From: Seiridium cupressi
Taxonomy: Eukaryota; Ascomycota; Sordariomycetes; Amphisphaeriales; Sporocadaceae
Direction of reading: 5' to 3'
DNA: 64,000 bases
NCBI GenBank assembly: GCA_036674765.1
Contig: JARVKI010000138.1
Span: 1 to 64,000, forward strand
The position numbers were made by a program, and so were the translations under genes. Under the pieces are notes generated by a model. That model did no database searches. It had not been told where the DNA came from and saw only the letters and a program-made list of their open reading frames with translations. The number at the start of each line of letters is the position of its first letter. Within the stretch, counting starts at the first letter, position 1. Positions 1 through 11,676 of the stretch are shown here, one piece after another.

Positions 1-3000
1 AAACGGATAAATAAAGCGAGTAAATTAAATATTTAAATAATATTTACGATATTACGTTAATTATAAATAAAATAACTGGGTATAATTATTACTTATTATA
101 TAATTCACTTATAATAATATAATTAATAAACTTATTAAAATATTATTATTTTACGTTAATTTCGAATATAATTTTAATATTATTAAAGAATTATTTTACG
201 GTAAATAAGCGTTTAAACTATCGAATACGTTAATAAGCTTTTATTATTATAATAAACCTTATAAGAAAAACTTTTATTTTTTTAATAATAAATAAAATAA
301 TATTATAATAAAAAAAGGATTAAAAGATTAACCTTTAAAAAAAAAGATAAAGTTTATTTATTACGTAAAAATATTAAAATAAAGCGACTAAACGATAAAC
401 TCGATTTTAAAAAACTTAAACTATTTAAAATCGATAAAGTTATTTTAAAAGTTAATTTTAAGTTATTATTATTAAAAATAATACGAAACTACCTTATTAT
501 ATACGTATTTTTATTTAAATTAGCATTTAAAAACGCTAAAATCGATATAATATTAAAAATAAAAATTAATTAATAAAAATACAAAATAAAAGAAATATTA
601 AAGCACCGTAAAAAAAAAAGGCCTTTAATACCTAATTAAATAAAAAAACTACCTATTTAAAAAGAATATTTAAAAACTTAAAAAGTATATTAAAGGTTAT
701 ACCGCTCTTAAATAATACCTTTAAAATCTAAAAAGCCGCCCGGAAAGTTAAAAGATAAACCTACGGCGCTCTAATCCACGATACCGATAGCTCCATACGA
801 TTACGCGGCAATTATAACCTTTAACTCCGCACGTTCTTACTCCTTAAGCTCGTTTAAAAACCAAAAACCCCGGCGGACCAACTCGGCACCCTTCGTACAA
901 ATAAGGTCACGCTATTTCCGTAAACGAACCAGCCTCAAAATAGCCTCGTTCGTTTATTATTAAAAAACTAGGAGGTAACCCTTAGCGGTTTACTTTTCCC
1001 GTATTAGCCGACGATGCTCTTTTATAATACGCTCGAAAAAGGAAATTAAGACCTTATTATTATTATAAAAATAATTAACGCGAATATATTTTTTATATTT
1101 CGCTAAACCTTTTATTATTACGCATTTTTAATCGCGACGAAAATAACGAGTATAAGGTATAACTTTAAAATTAAACTTATTAAAAGAATTTATAAAAAAA
1201 TAACGATAAACGATAAAACTAAACGATAAAAAACTTTTTTTTTATTTTTAAATATAATTAAATATAATAATTATATATTATAAAATATAAAAAGGGGGAA
1301 AGATTTATTAAAAATCCAAATAAGTAATAGCGATTTATTTATTAAACTTTAAGCTTAAAAAGTTAAGCTAAAAGAAAAAAGATTTAATATTACGAATATA
1401 AACCGGAAAAAGGCTGGGACGGAATAAACGCTACCTTATAAATATAAATTAAATTAAATAAAAAAAGGATAAATAAATACGGTTATATAAAAAGTAAATA
1501 TATTAAATACCGGTATAATAAAAATAAAGTAAATAATAAAAACTAATTAAAATTAAGAAATTAATAATAATTAATAAAACTTATTAATTAATATTAATTA
1601 TAATTAATTTTATTTATTAAATAAATATAAATAAAATAAGATTAATAAAAGAATAAATAAATATATATATAATAAATCTTTTTTATATAAATAATTATTA
1701 TTTTAATAATTAATTTAAATATTTATTTACTTATAAATAAGGCTTATTAAGCCTTAACGATTATATTTTTATTTTTTAAAACTTAATATTCTTATTTTAT
1801 ATCGCGTACTTTATTAATATAAACCTAACACTAGTATATTATCTTAAAATTTATCTTAACGATAATATATTCGTTATATAAAGCCTTTAAAGGCTATTTA
1901 ATTAGTTATAATAATATATATAATATAATTTACTATATTTATATCTTTAACACTTGTAAAGTGATTCGTTATTCCGACGTAATCTTTAATAATCGAATAA
2001 ATTTAATTCTACTTAATATTAAAAATTTCGACTACGAGGTTTAATTCGAATCCTTTATTAAAAACCGAAATAAAGCGGTAAAAATCACTAATATTCGACT
2101 TTTACTTAATAAAAATCCACTTTTTTAATTAATACTTAAATTTAATAAATAAACTATTATTAATAAAAAGATTTAAACCTTTAACCTTAAGCTTAACGAG
2201 TAATAATAATAATTTATACCTTTTTTCGAAACCCTCTTTATATTAATTAAATATCCTCCTTTTTTCGAATTTAATAAAAAGGAGGAAAACCTTTTTAATA
2301 AGTTTTTCAATATTTTTACCGATATCGAAATTTAATAAATTATTAATAAGGTATCGTTATTATAAAATCCTCCTTTTAATAAAGCTTAATTATACGAATC
2401 GATTAAGGATATTTAAAATAAAGTTATTAATACGGATATATAAAAAAAAAGCTTATTATTATATAAAAAAAAGAATTTATAAAACGTATAAAAGGAGGAC
2501 TTTAAAAAGAATATAATTTAAAAAAGCTTTTAAACGCCGTTAAAGGTAAATCCCTTTTATATTTTAAATAGGATTAATCCTTTTAAAACCTTAACCCTTT
2601 TATTATTACCTTTTTTTACTTTAAAGCAAAAGTTATATTTATTATTATTAAAAATTTTAATTATTTATTATTTAAAAACTTTAAATAAGTTAAATTTTAA
2701 TATTAAAATAAATAATAACCTACGTTTAATAAGTAAATTAACGACTTTTAATAATATTAAACTTAAATACTCGTTAATCTTTTAATTAAAACTTAAATCT
2801 TACCCGGTAAATAAGTTTTTAATTAAAAGTTTAATTAACACGGTAATTAAATTAAAAACAAAACTTATTAAATTATTCGAGGTAATTATAAAATTAATAA
2901 CTTTTAAAAGGTATAAAATATTTACGCCGCCGTTATAAATAATATTTTAGTCAAAATCTTCTTTATAATTATAATTATTTAAGATTTTAAATTTAAATAG

Positions 3001-4554
3001 TTTAACGTGGTTATTACTTTCTTTTACGTAGTTGTAAAAATAAAGTAATTAATCTTTATAAAATAACCTTACGGTTATTTTAATGGATCGAATAAAGCCT
3101 GCCGTTTATAACGCGCCTTATATAATCTTTAAAAAGCACTTATTTAATAATATAAAACCTTTACCTTTATTATTAAATAATATAATTTTAAATTTATATT
3201 ATCGGATTAATACCTTTTTAAACACTTTATAAAAAGAATCCTTTTTATTTTATATATAAATAACTTTAAAATTAATATTTTAATAATAATTAATATTATT
3301 TAAATTATTATTAAGCTTTTTACTTATTTTAAACTTAAAGCTTTTAGTAAAAACGTTAATTTCCTCGGATTTTAAATTAAATATAATAAAATAATACGTT
3401 AAATTTAACTTAGCTAACCCGCGTTTGCGAAAAAGCTTATTAAAAAGTATAATATTAAAAATTTAATATTAATTATAATATTTTAACGACTTAAATTCCA
3501 GCTATTTATCACTTAATAACCATTTAAAAGTAAAATTAAAAAGTATTAACGTTAAATTAAATTAATTAATTATTTTTTAACTAAATTAAAATTAAATATT
3601 ATATATATTAATAATAAGCTTTGCGAAATAAACGCTAACCTTTTTAAAAAACACTTTAAAACTTAAAAACACTTTATTAAATACGTCGTAAATATTATTA
3701 ACCTAGGTATTATTATCGGCGGCAAATATATTACTAATAATTTTAATTTATATAATATTTTAAACGTTATTTATAATAACGTTTTCGGCATTAAATATTT
3801 AATTAATAATTATATAATCTTTTTTATTAAAGCTTTTATTTATTAAAAATCTAAAAAAATGCTATTAATTTTAATAAACTTTATAAAAGCGGAATTTTAT
3901 AATATTATATTAATAGGCTAATTACTCCGATAAATTAACTTTATTTTAAAAAACTTTAACTTTAATTAATTAAAACCGCTATTATTATTTATAAACTCCG
4001 CTAACGTAATTTACGTTATTATAAATTTATTTAAAAACGTTAAAACACATTATATCGATATTAAATATAAATAAATCTTTAACGTTAAACGTAAATATAC
4101 GTTTAAAATTTAATATATTACCGGCGTTAAAATAATAGTAAATAACTTAATTAAACCACTTAAAAAGGTTAAATACGGCAATTTTATTCGCTAATTAAAA
4201 CTTATAAACTGTTTATAATAAGTAAACGGTTGGTATTACACCTAATTTTGCTATTTTTTACACTTATTTTTTTATATTACACACATTAAAAAAGGATTAA
4301 ACTAATTTAATCCCTTTATTTTATACTAAAACATTATAATTTACGTAATTTAATAGATAAACTTTATAACGATACCCTTTTTTTAGCCGCTTGGCCTACG
4401 GGGGGGTAATAAACGCATAAACCACGTGGGGTGGATTAATAAGGTTCTTAGTCTTAAGCCTTTACGGCAGCAGAGGGGAGCTTCCTTCTCCCTTCATTAT
4501 CATCCTTACGGAGGACCTTAATATACGGATTTCTCCCCATATTGCCGTCCATCA
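1..4554 (+). mobile_element. RIP-destroyed Copia-type LTR retrotransposon (5' end outside window)
   Basis: The block is extremely AT-rich and has no open frame of useful length, yet the + strand still reads as a Copia polyprotein interrupted by many stops. Near 1885-2010 is an integrase C-terminal remnant (KAFKGYLISYNNIYN, then KVIRYSDVIFN). Near 3000-3060 is a reverse transcriptase remnant (FNVVITFFYVVVK), and at 3241-3270 LFILYINNFK, where the catalytic YVDD box has become YINN. At about 3960-4190 is RNase H (LFINSANVIYV, THYIDIKY, NNLIKPLKKVKYGNF). The order integrase, RT, RNase H is the Copia order. A run of seven G at 4400-4406 ends at the 3' LTR and is a probable polypurine tract. The 5' LTR is not seen. 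A GC-richer island at about 720-1010 is unexplained. The element is dead. Confidence 0.85.
4407..4554 (+). repeat. 3' LTR of the Copia element (148 bp)
   Basis: This aligns without gaps over 148 bp to the solo LTR at 7983-8130. I count 12 differences, of which 11 are C-to-T or G-to-A in this copy, mostly in CpA/TpG context, and one is a transversion. The 5' TG has become TA; the 3' end is CA. It directly follows the G-rich tract at 4400-4406, as expected for a 3' LTR. Confidence 0.88.
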
Positions 4555-5114
4555 CTTGCTGACATGGATTAAGACAAGGGTGTATCAGCCCCCATGGCTG
4601 GCAAGGCTCCACCGATCACGCCAAACCCGTTAGCTGAGAGCGGCAGTCCCCCCTAGCGTCCAGCCCTCTCAATCTCGCCAACGGTCAGGCTATCATATAA
4701 CACCCCAAACAAACTCTGCCGAGGACTCTAGCGGCCCGACTAGTTAGAACTGGTGTTTGCTGTGATGATCCTCCCTCTCGAGAAGTCCACTACTGTGGAC
4801 AGCAGACAGCTGACAGTAGAAGAATGGTTGTCCATTTCGAGTGCATGCATGCCGTACAATCCCCGCCTCCTTCTACCACCCTGTCCCCGCTGCGAAACTG
4901 CAGGCTGACGAGGGACCGTCTAGACCACGTTTGCCCAGGCATCCTCCTCAGACATAGTCAATGGTCCGATGAATCAAAAGTGATCAAGTCCCGTGGTAGT
5001 CGCGCGATCCCGCGTCCCGTCAGCGGTTTTCTAGAACCGAACAGTTGACTCATAAACCTCTTTTTTGAGGCATGCGCGTCTACGAAGGCGTGCATATGAG
5101 TCTTTCGTGGCAAG
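4555..5114. other. gene-less stretch, normal base composition
   Basis: Composition returns abruptly to normal at the LTR end. I see no convincing coding frame. The bases cttgc at 4555-4559 would be the right copy of the target duplication of the Copia element if the left end were known. The stretch includes the upstream region of the receptor pseudogene at 5115. Confidence 0.6.
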
Positions 5115-6700
5115 ATGGTTCCTTTTAGTATTATATTATGGTTCCTTCTTCCGGTCGCCACTATCGCCTCTCCGCAACTCGTCCGGCGGCCGCCCGGCTT
5201 GGGTCAGATCATCCACAGTTTGGAGGGAGAACTAGCGAACTGCTCGGTTTGTAGCCTACACCATCGATCGCAATGCCCATGCCACATGCTGACTGCGAGG
5301 AAGCAACAATGCTTTAGTTCTGCAGCCGGGACTCGGAATTGTGACGATGTTTATCAATTGATTACCTCGGATGCGCTGGCTTGCCTACAAACAATCTGTA
5401 CCACGCATGAAGCACTCGGTATGCAACTTTCCCACTTGCACCCGATGCAAGCACTAACACGAGACCAGAGTCGGATCGAATGTTGATACAAGCATGTGAG
5501 GCAGCACCTCGTGATGTCCAGCGCCTGATCAGAGGCCTTGCATGGGCATTGTTTGGCGTCACCACCATCTTTGTCGCAGGACGCTTGTTCACTCGTTCTT
5601 CGTACTTCGGCGGTACTCACCTTGGCCTTGATGACTGGGCAATTGTGGCCTCATACCTGATCATCATTGCCGTGACGGTCGGGGTTGAACTAAGTAGGTC
5701 GGCGCATTTGTGATGGTGCCCTACTGTCCTGACGTGTCTTTAGTGCTTTACTTTGGTCTGGGACTGGATACATGGACCCTCGGGGATACCCAGATCATGA
5801 TTGTTGTCGTTGCGAGTAGACCTGAACCTATTGCGGTGTTTCAATCCGTGCTAACCCATCTTATTGCAGCTGTTCTACGTCGCCGAATTTGCCTACGTTA
5901 TTGAGACGACAGTTACAAAATTTTCGATACTCCTGCTCTACCTACGCATCTTCCCTCATCAGGGACTTCGGAAGCAAATATACTGCTTGATGGCAGTCAT
6001 AACAATGATCACGGTTGCCTTTATAATAAATTTGTTCAATTATTGCAAACCGTTCCCCTATACTTGGTGGCGATGGGACAACCAGCAGCCACGGTAAGTG
6101 CGACGACATCAACGCCCAAACCTTTATACACGCAGGCTTGAATATTGTCCTGGACCTTGTCATTCTTTTTATTCCAATTCCTCATATGTAAGTGAGATCA
6201 GAAATCTGACCACATCGAATTACGTCTAACAATCCCCAAGACTAAAGCTCGGATTGTCGACGAAGAAGAAGGTCGGAATTATACTTATTTTTATCGTTGG
6301 ATTATTTGTTACGATATGCAGCATTGTGCGCCTCAAGTATTTGGTCAACTGGGCGTTTGACCCGAACCCGACAATGAACTACTCTAACCTGGCCGTCTGG
6401 TCCTTCATCGAGCTTGACGTCAGCGTCATCTGCGCTTGTATGCCAGGAATGGCTGCCTTACTGCGCCGCCTAAAACAACACAGTGTCGAGTACATGAGAT
6501 CGAAATCTGGCTACTTGTCATCACATGGTGTGGATGGGACGCCCGACCCTCATCAGACCATCACCAAGACCACTGTGATCTCGGTATTACGCTCACGTGG
6601 TGGCGAGGCTATGGAGAACAGTTCGGAATTGCAATTGGTAGAGAGACCTCGGTGGCCTGAGCCCCCGGGTTATAGCAACAAAGACACAGAAAGAGGCTAG
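5115..6700 (+). pseudogene. CFEM-domain Pth11-like G-protein-coupled receptor, frameshifted
   Basis: Exon 1 starts at 5115 with a signal peptide (MVPFSIILWFLLPVATIASP) and a Cys-rich CFEM-like domain (residues about 40-110, with CSVC, CPC, CL and CTTHEAL). An intron at 5419-5492 joins it to CEAAPRD and the fungal rhodopsin-type 7-TM domain (LGLDDWAIVASY, LGLDTWTLGD, FYVAEFAYV, TKFSILLLYLRIFP). Further introns lie near 5694-5743, about 5810-5869 and about 6184-6241. The last exon carries the final helices (VGIILIFIVGLFVTICSIVRL) and a cytoplasmic tail ending at 6700. Near 6092 the frame breaks between WRWDNQQ and HGKCDDINAQ; one extra C in cagcagccacgg would explain it. Proteins of this class are plasma-membrane receptors linked to host or surface sensing in plant-associated fungi. 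Either a pseudogene or an assembly error at one base. Confidence 0.75.
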
Positions 6701-6997
6701 TATTAACAGGATAGTGCTTAGATTAGACTTATGCAATATGTCCACTGCGGCATGACAAGGGTCTGCTGACTTATAACGGCGCTCACGACCGGGCCCGGCT
6801 TGTGGTGATCGCCGTGGTCCTCTTTCTTTGGCATCTCCAACAGTCAAAAGAAGCGTCCAATGATGTAGGATGGAGGGTTTACATATATATTGTATCAGAT
6901 GTGATTTTCAAGTTGCGTATGCAGGTAATCTGTAGAGCCCAGGCCTCCAGTAAGTGTTTCCCGTCTCTGCTCCTTTCCAAGTGCACAGGCGTCTCGG

Positions 6998-7036
6998 CCC
7001 CCAGCCACAACCCCCAGCCACAACCCCCAGCCACAA
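6998..7036 (+). repeat. three perfect 13-bp tandem copies
   Basis: The unit cccccagccacaa occurs three times head to tail and is followed by a partial copy. Confidence 0.9.
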
Positions 7037-7236
7037 CCCCCAGCGGCCGCCTTCATATGGCTGATGTGGGTCTCAAAGACTGACGCTAGCGCGAGGGCTG
7101 GCAGCTACTGGTAGCCTGGAGTATTTAGGTGGGAGCTTGGAGCTTCCAGCTCTTTAGCTTTTGTAATTTACACAACTTATGGGGAACCTTGAAGCTCAGC
7201 TCAGCCTTTTGACCCTCCTAAACCATAACAGCCCGT

Positions 7237-7243
7237 TATAAAA
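7237..7243 (+). promoter_or_regulatory. probable TATA box of the SDR gene
   Basis: tataaaa lies 45-51 bases upstream of the ATG at 7288. It is plausible by position and sequence only. Confidence 0.4.
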
Positions 7244-7287
7244 CAACGCTCAGTCTATTATAGGCCCAAGTAATCAGTACGACTACC

Positions 7288-8458
7288 ATGTCCAATAAGT
7301 CAATTCTGATAACGGGCTGCTCCGTGGGCGGCATCGGCGCCGCTATCGCTGGTGCGCTGGCAGCGCGCAGTCATCGCGTCTTTGCAACAGCCCGCGATAC
7401 ATCCAAGATCCCAGAAACGTTGTCTAGTCTTCCCAACGTGACCATCCTCAAAATCGATGTCTGTTCGCCTTCCTCTATCAGTGAAGCGTCCAAGCTTATT
7501 ACTGAAAGTGGCCGCGGACTCGATGTAATTGTTAACAACGCTGGTGCCGGCTACGCCACGCCACTACTCGACCTCGATATCGAGCGGGCATAGAGGCTCT
7601 ACGATATCAATGTCTGGGGTCCTATTCGAGTTGTTCAAGGCTTTTCTAAGCTCTTGATTGCCAGTCACGGCCGGATCGTGAATATAAGTACCTGTGGAGC
7701 AGTCGTCAACACCCCGTGGATAGGTACGCAATATATTATATAATTTCTCAAATGTTATTGCGCTATATACACGTACTACCGTACGGCTAATCTTATGTAA
7801 TACCAGGTGCATATTCCTCATCGAAAGCCGCTTTGACCAATTTGTCCGAGACTCTACGCCTTGAGCTGGCTCCCCTGGGTGTCACTGTTGTTACGATCAT
7901 GGTTGGCACTATAGACAGCCACTTCCACGACAACGATCCGTTCCAATTACCGCCAGCGTCTCTATATATCCCTATCGAAGAGTGATGAACCCACAGACCA
8001 CGTGGGGTGGATCAGTGGGGTTCTTAGTCTTAGGCCTTTACGGCAGCAGAGGGGAGCTTCCTTCTCCCTTCATTATCATCCTCACGGAGGACCTCAATAT
8101 ACGGATTTCTCCCCATATTGCCGTCCATCAAAGAGCATATTGCCGGCTGGGCAAGTGGCAAGTCCAGGCCAAAGGGTATCCCAGCTGAAAAGTTCGCTCC
8201 CATGATAGTTGACGATATCGTTGGAGCTGGAAAGGCCGGTATGGTTTGGAAGGGGCCTAATTCCGGGTCGATCAAGTTCCTCGCACAGTTTGCCCCCCAA
8301 TCCCTCGCCGTAAGTCTAGCCTCCGTACCCTTCCCGACTCGGATTTTTCAAGTTCACCGATTAGAACTGACTATTACTGCTTCTAGGACGCTGCGATGAG
8401 CTACACCCAAGGCTTGAGAGAGCTCAAAGCCCATCACGACGGAAATAACCAGACATAG
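7288..8458 (+). pseudogene. short-chain dehydrogenase/reductase (Ayr1-like), with nonsense codon and solo-LTR insertion
   Basis: A classical NAD(P)-dependent SDR. It has the nucleotide-binding Gly motif TGCSVGGIGAAIA (residues about 9-21), DVIVNNAGAGY, the Ser of RIVNISTCGA and the YxxxK motif in YSSSKAALTNL, which crosses the first intron. Exons are 7288-7723, 7807-8309 (with insertion) and 8387-8458. Codon 102 is TAG (7591-7593) where relatives usually have Lys or Gln, so a CAG-to-TAG change is likely. A 148-bp solo LTR with a 5-bp target duplication interrupts exon 2; removing it and one duplicate joins SLYIPIEE to HIAGWASG in frame and all splice phases agree. The relatives I have in mind reduce 1-acyldihydroxyacetone phosphate or similar carbonyls; the true substrate is unknown. 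Now non-functional. Confidence 0.9.
7983..8130 (+). mobile_element. solo LTR of the Copia family, inserted in the SDR gene
   Basis: The insert is 148 bp, starts TGATGAAC and ends GTCCATCA (TG...CA with short terminal inverted repeats). It is flanked by the 5-bp direct repeat AAGAG at 7978-7982 and 8131-8135. It matches 4407-4554 over its full length. This is the standard footprint of LTR-LTR recombination after a retrotransposon insertion. It is in the same orientation as the Copia element and carries far fewer RIP-type changes. Confidence 0.93.
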
Positions 8459-11069
8459 AAGGGGAATGCAGCGACTCGAGGGTTGACCGGCTTTTGCTAT
8501 TGCGTGGTCACATGTATTAATGAGTTTGGAGGAAGCCTCCTTTCGCTTGCCTTGGTGAGACATCAAGTCAACCGGGAGAAACACGTGTAACAAACCGAGA
8601 TTCGGACACTCAATAACTTATATTAAAATGTTTCGAGCAGTATTGCTTATTTTAAAATATCAAGGCATCAAAGGACGTAGATAATATTATCATCGTTGTA
8701 CCTTCGTCCCTGACCTAATAGTAAATATAGCAGATTCGGTTTGGTATTGTTGTATGCCAAGCTGCCGAGGTACAACTTGTGCCGACGGGGAAGATCCCGA
8801 CAGTTGTGGGAAAATGGTGGTCGGAGGTTTGGTAGTAAGAACCTCCATTGGTAAACGTAACCCCATGTGAATCTGTCCATGAACTAAAACACTTGATATA
8901 GTCTAGCTCGCCATCTAAAATGCTATACTGGCTTATGCACTACGGAGTGGTATGAATTGTTGGTTTTGTGCTTTTAGTCACACCGGTGCAACCACGAGCG
9001 CTTACTGTAGGAGAACTTCATTGATCGTTCAATAGGGGCGGGAATACTGCTTTTAGGCATGATCTATCAAAACCAGTACGGGGTTACCTTCATTTTATAC
9101 TTACAAGGCACTGCCGTCAACGCTAGGAACTTCCCAGGGATAGTAGTATTGCCGTTGTACCCTTTTGACATTCAGAATTGCTTTTCATCCTCAGACGTGC
9201 CGAGCACTCCTAGCGTAGACTTTTCAGGGCATATTGTGCGACACTATGAAAATGGTGGCAAGTCAGACTGTTAGATGGTGATAGAAAATGTCTTATCACA
9301 ACAGTAGCATTTGGAAACAACAAAATTGGCCATCGGCAGTCTTGGGGATGAGGGTAGAACACTTGCTGTCCTAGACAAACCTCAACTCCCAACCTCCCCC
9401 ATCGCTGCATACATTACATGTAGATATGAACATCGGCCAGCAGCCGATCCTTTTCCAAATCACCCAGGTCACGAAACAAGACCCTCTGGTGTAAGCGAAC
9501 CAAGCCCTAGCTACTAGTCGACTAGTTCTAGGATCAAGCGAGGTTGTGAGGGGTCACATACACCTAAACGAAAAAATAGAGCTCATATAAGGGTACAGTC
9601 AGCCATCCTGCCGAGTGCATTGCCTACACTAGTTAAGGTGTAGTTGACCGTTACGCCAATGCGACTTTATCAGGTGATAATGATATTATCGTTCAGACGC
9701 TTCTTTACTAATATCCTCCCACCAACACCATCGACGTGTTGCTTGAGGCGTTTTTCGATGAAGTAGGCCGTTGTTCCAGTCCGATCATTAGATTTTAATC
9801 TCGCTACGTGGGCAAGAGAGAAGATTGCATAGCGAGAATCTGTTCAGTCCTGCGTTAGGTGCCTTGAAAACATCGTACTTTGTTCATATGCGATCAGTTT
9901 CTGGCGGTGAAGAGCGTCTTTTGAAGCCCGTCGTCCTTGACTCCATGGTTGCGATAAACTCAAAACTGTAGATCATCCAGACTGCAGTAGAAGTATCGAA
10001 GAACTATAACACGTGATCTGCAAAATGCATAAAGGAACGCATCTTGATACTACCGGACCCAAGCGCTAAAAATATGGGTAGACGCTTGCATAAACGTCAA
10101 GTGACCTAATCAATGAAAACGGCGGAGAGAGATTCATGGGACAGATCAGGTCCGATATGCGGGTACCGAGACTTTTCCCTCAAGTTCCCGGCACTTGCCG
10201 GATTCTGAATCTTTGTTGCCTCTTAGTGGAAATCTACGGCCGTCCAAAACACTCTCACATCTTGCAGCCTGAGCAGATCATGAGAAAGCGTCAGGCCTCT
10301 TGCAGAGAATAGAGCCTTATGCGCGGTTTCTGGCAACTGTACCGATCCGATGATGCTCGGCCTATTGGGCCGTCAAAGTTGTGCAACCTCCTCTTCCGCT
10401 CCTGGGGCTTCGTCGAAAGTCAGTCACCCAAGCACGCTTAAAAGAAAGGCGGTCTACACCAGGCGTCGCGGGCCGAGTTTTGCGGCAGTGGCCTTGAGGT
10501 TGCATCCGTGTTGGCTGCAGGTAGCGTGCAGGGGCGCAAGGCTCGTCGCACCTCATCTCATGCCAGCCAATGGGAGTCGAATACTTATCATATCCATGAC
10601 TATGAAATCTGTCGAACGCCGTTACGCCACTTTCGATACCTGTTATCCGAATAAAGCGGATGATATGATCTGACGTCGCTTGCCACGTCAACAACGGTTG
10701 GGGGCCACATTGACAGCTTTCATCCCTTGGATTCGACGGTGTGACCCAAAACTGGCGATGCTCCAACGCCCAAAACGCAAATCAGATAACATATGATGCC
10801 GGCCTCTTATAACACCTCATTTATGAGATATTGGTAACCTGTCGTCAATATCATTTCTCATTAGCCAAATTCCTGGTACTCCTGGACTCCGACCAAAAGC
10901 AAAAGTTTTACTGGACTACAAAGTCTGGAACCGCAGGGTGACAAAAGTACGAAACGATTAAATCAGGCGTCAAGTGGCAATTCTTCCTGTAGGTTCTTAG
11001 CTCTGCCCAAAGATCACTGTGATGTGCATTGTTGGCTCGTGATTGAGATCGAGATTGAGAGATCAGATT
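8459..11069. other. gene-less stretch
   Basis: I see no frame with recognisable protein similarity and no splice-joined series of frames. One copy of a dispersed repeat lies at 9903-9966 (listed separately). Short open frames near 10350-10766 on both strands overlap each other and look like chance. Confidence 0.5.
9903..9966 (+). repeat. dispersed repeat, copy 1
   Basis: This aligns without gaps to 47817-47880 over 64 bp at about 80% identity, and in its right half to 51559-51620. The shared core resembles cccatcggccttgactcca. Family unknown. Confidence 0.6.
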
Positions 11070-11083
11070 TATATATATATATA
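11070..11083 (+). promoter_or_regulatory. TATA-like run upstream of a small secreted protein candidate
   Basis: An alternating TA run lies about 140 bases upstream of the ATG at 11221, next to an imperfect repeat of gattgagatc. It may be a TATA element or a simple microsatellite. Confidence 0.35.
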
Positions 11084-11220
11084 CGTCGGCTAGGGGCCTG
11101 GATTGCGTAGCTTTGCCCCCATCATCCAGACAGAGGAACTTCAGTTCTTCTCATTCGAATATTCAGTTAGCTTAAGATCAATTCTCACCAGTTCTACGAC
11201 ACTATTTATTTCTCATCAAA

Positions 11221-11676
11221 TGCATCGCACTACTTTCATCGTTTTGTCACTTGCCATCTCTCTCGTCGCGTCTATGCCAGTGATCATAGACCGCCAGCCA
11301 CTAAATAAGTCAAGAGAGGATGACCCCTCCTGGGACTATGGGACTGTGCCGCGTAATCTGTAAAGGAGGTAGGCTAAATCAAACGCTCGATACTCATTTA
11401 CCTATCACCGTTTCAATTCGATCGAAGATCGTATTATATTAACAAAACTGGCGACGTAGGGCCGGCTGAAGAAATGTCTTGCTTTGTTATGATCGCACCG
11501 AAGCAGAAGCATCCCCCGAAGTATGTAGCGATGATCGTGTTGGTTGCGATCTAGATTGTGATGATACACTGAACTGGCAATCCGACTTATCAAAGTATGG
11601 GTTTGGAAAAGAAATAGTGATGGCAATATTTGATGTGCGAAAGAATTCGCCTTTCGGTGGTAGCCGATGTTCATAA
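11221..11676 (+). CDS. candidate small secreted Cys-containing protein
   Basis: The ATG at 11221 opens a clear signal-peptide-like start (MHRTTFIVLSLAISLVAS), then MPVIIDRQPLNK, and a stop at 11361. An intron at 11360-11471 (GTAAAG...GAAG) would keep phase and join it to a downstream frame containing YDRTEAEASPEVCSDD and GCDLDCDDTLNW that ends at 11676. The product would be about 110 residues with five Cys after the signal peptide. I recognise no family. Small secreted Cys proteins of fungi are often effectors or similar extracellular proteins, but nothing here proves that. The exon structure is a guess, and the 3' splice site lacks a good pyrimidine tract. Confidence 0.3.

Larger units (their letters stand above)
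6701..7287. other. intergenic region between receptor and SDR pseudogenes
   Basis: No coding frame. It contains a GC-rich 13-bp tandem repeat (listed separately) and the probable TATA element of the SDR gene at 7237-7243. Confidence 0.6.

Noticed and set aside
6093..6140. A short intron in the CFEM receptor at the frameshift
   Set aside because: It would be about 42 bp, shorter than the other introns in this window, and would delete the conserved GKCDDINA segment.
10350..10766. Two overlapping open frames of 107 and 134 codons on opposite strands
   Set aside because: Neither has recognisable motifs, splice partners or a convincing start context; typical of chance frames in GC-moderate DNA.
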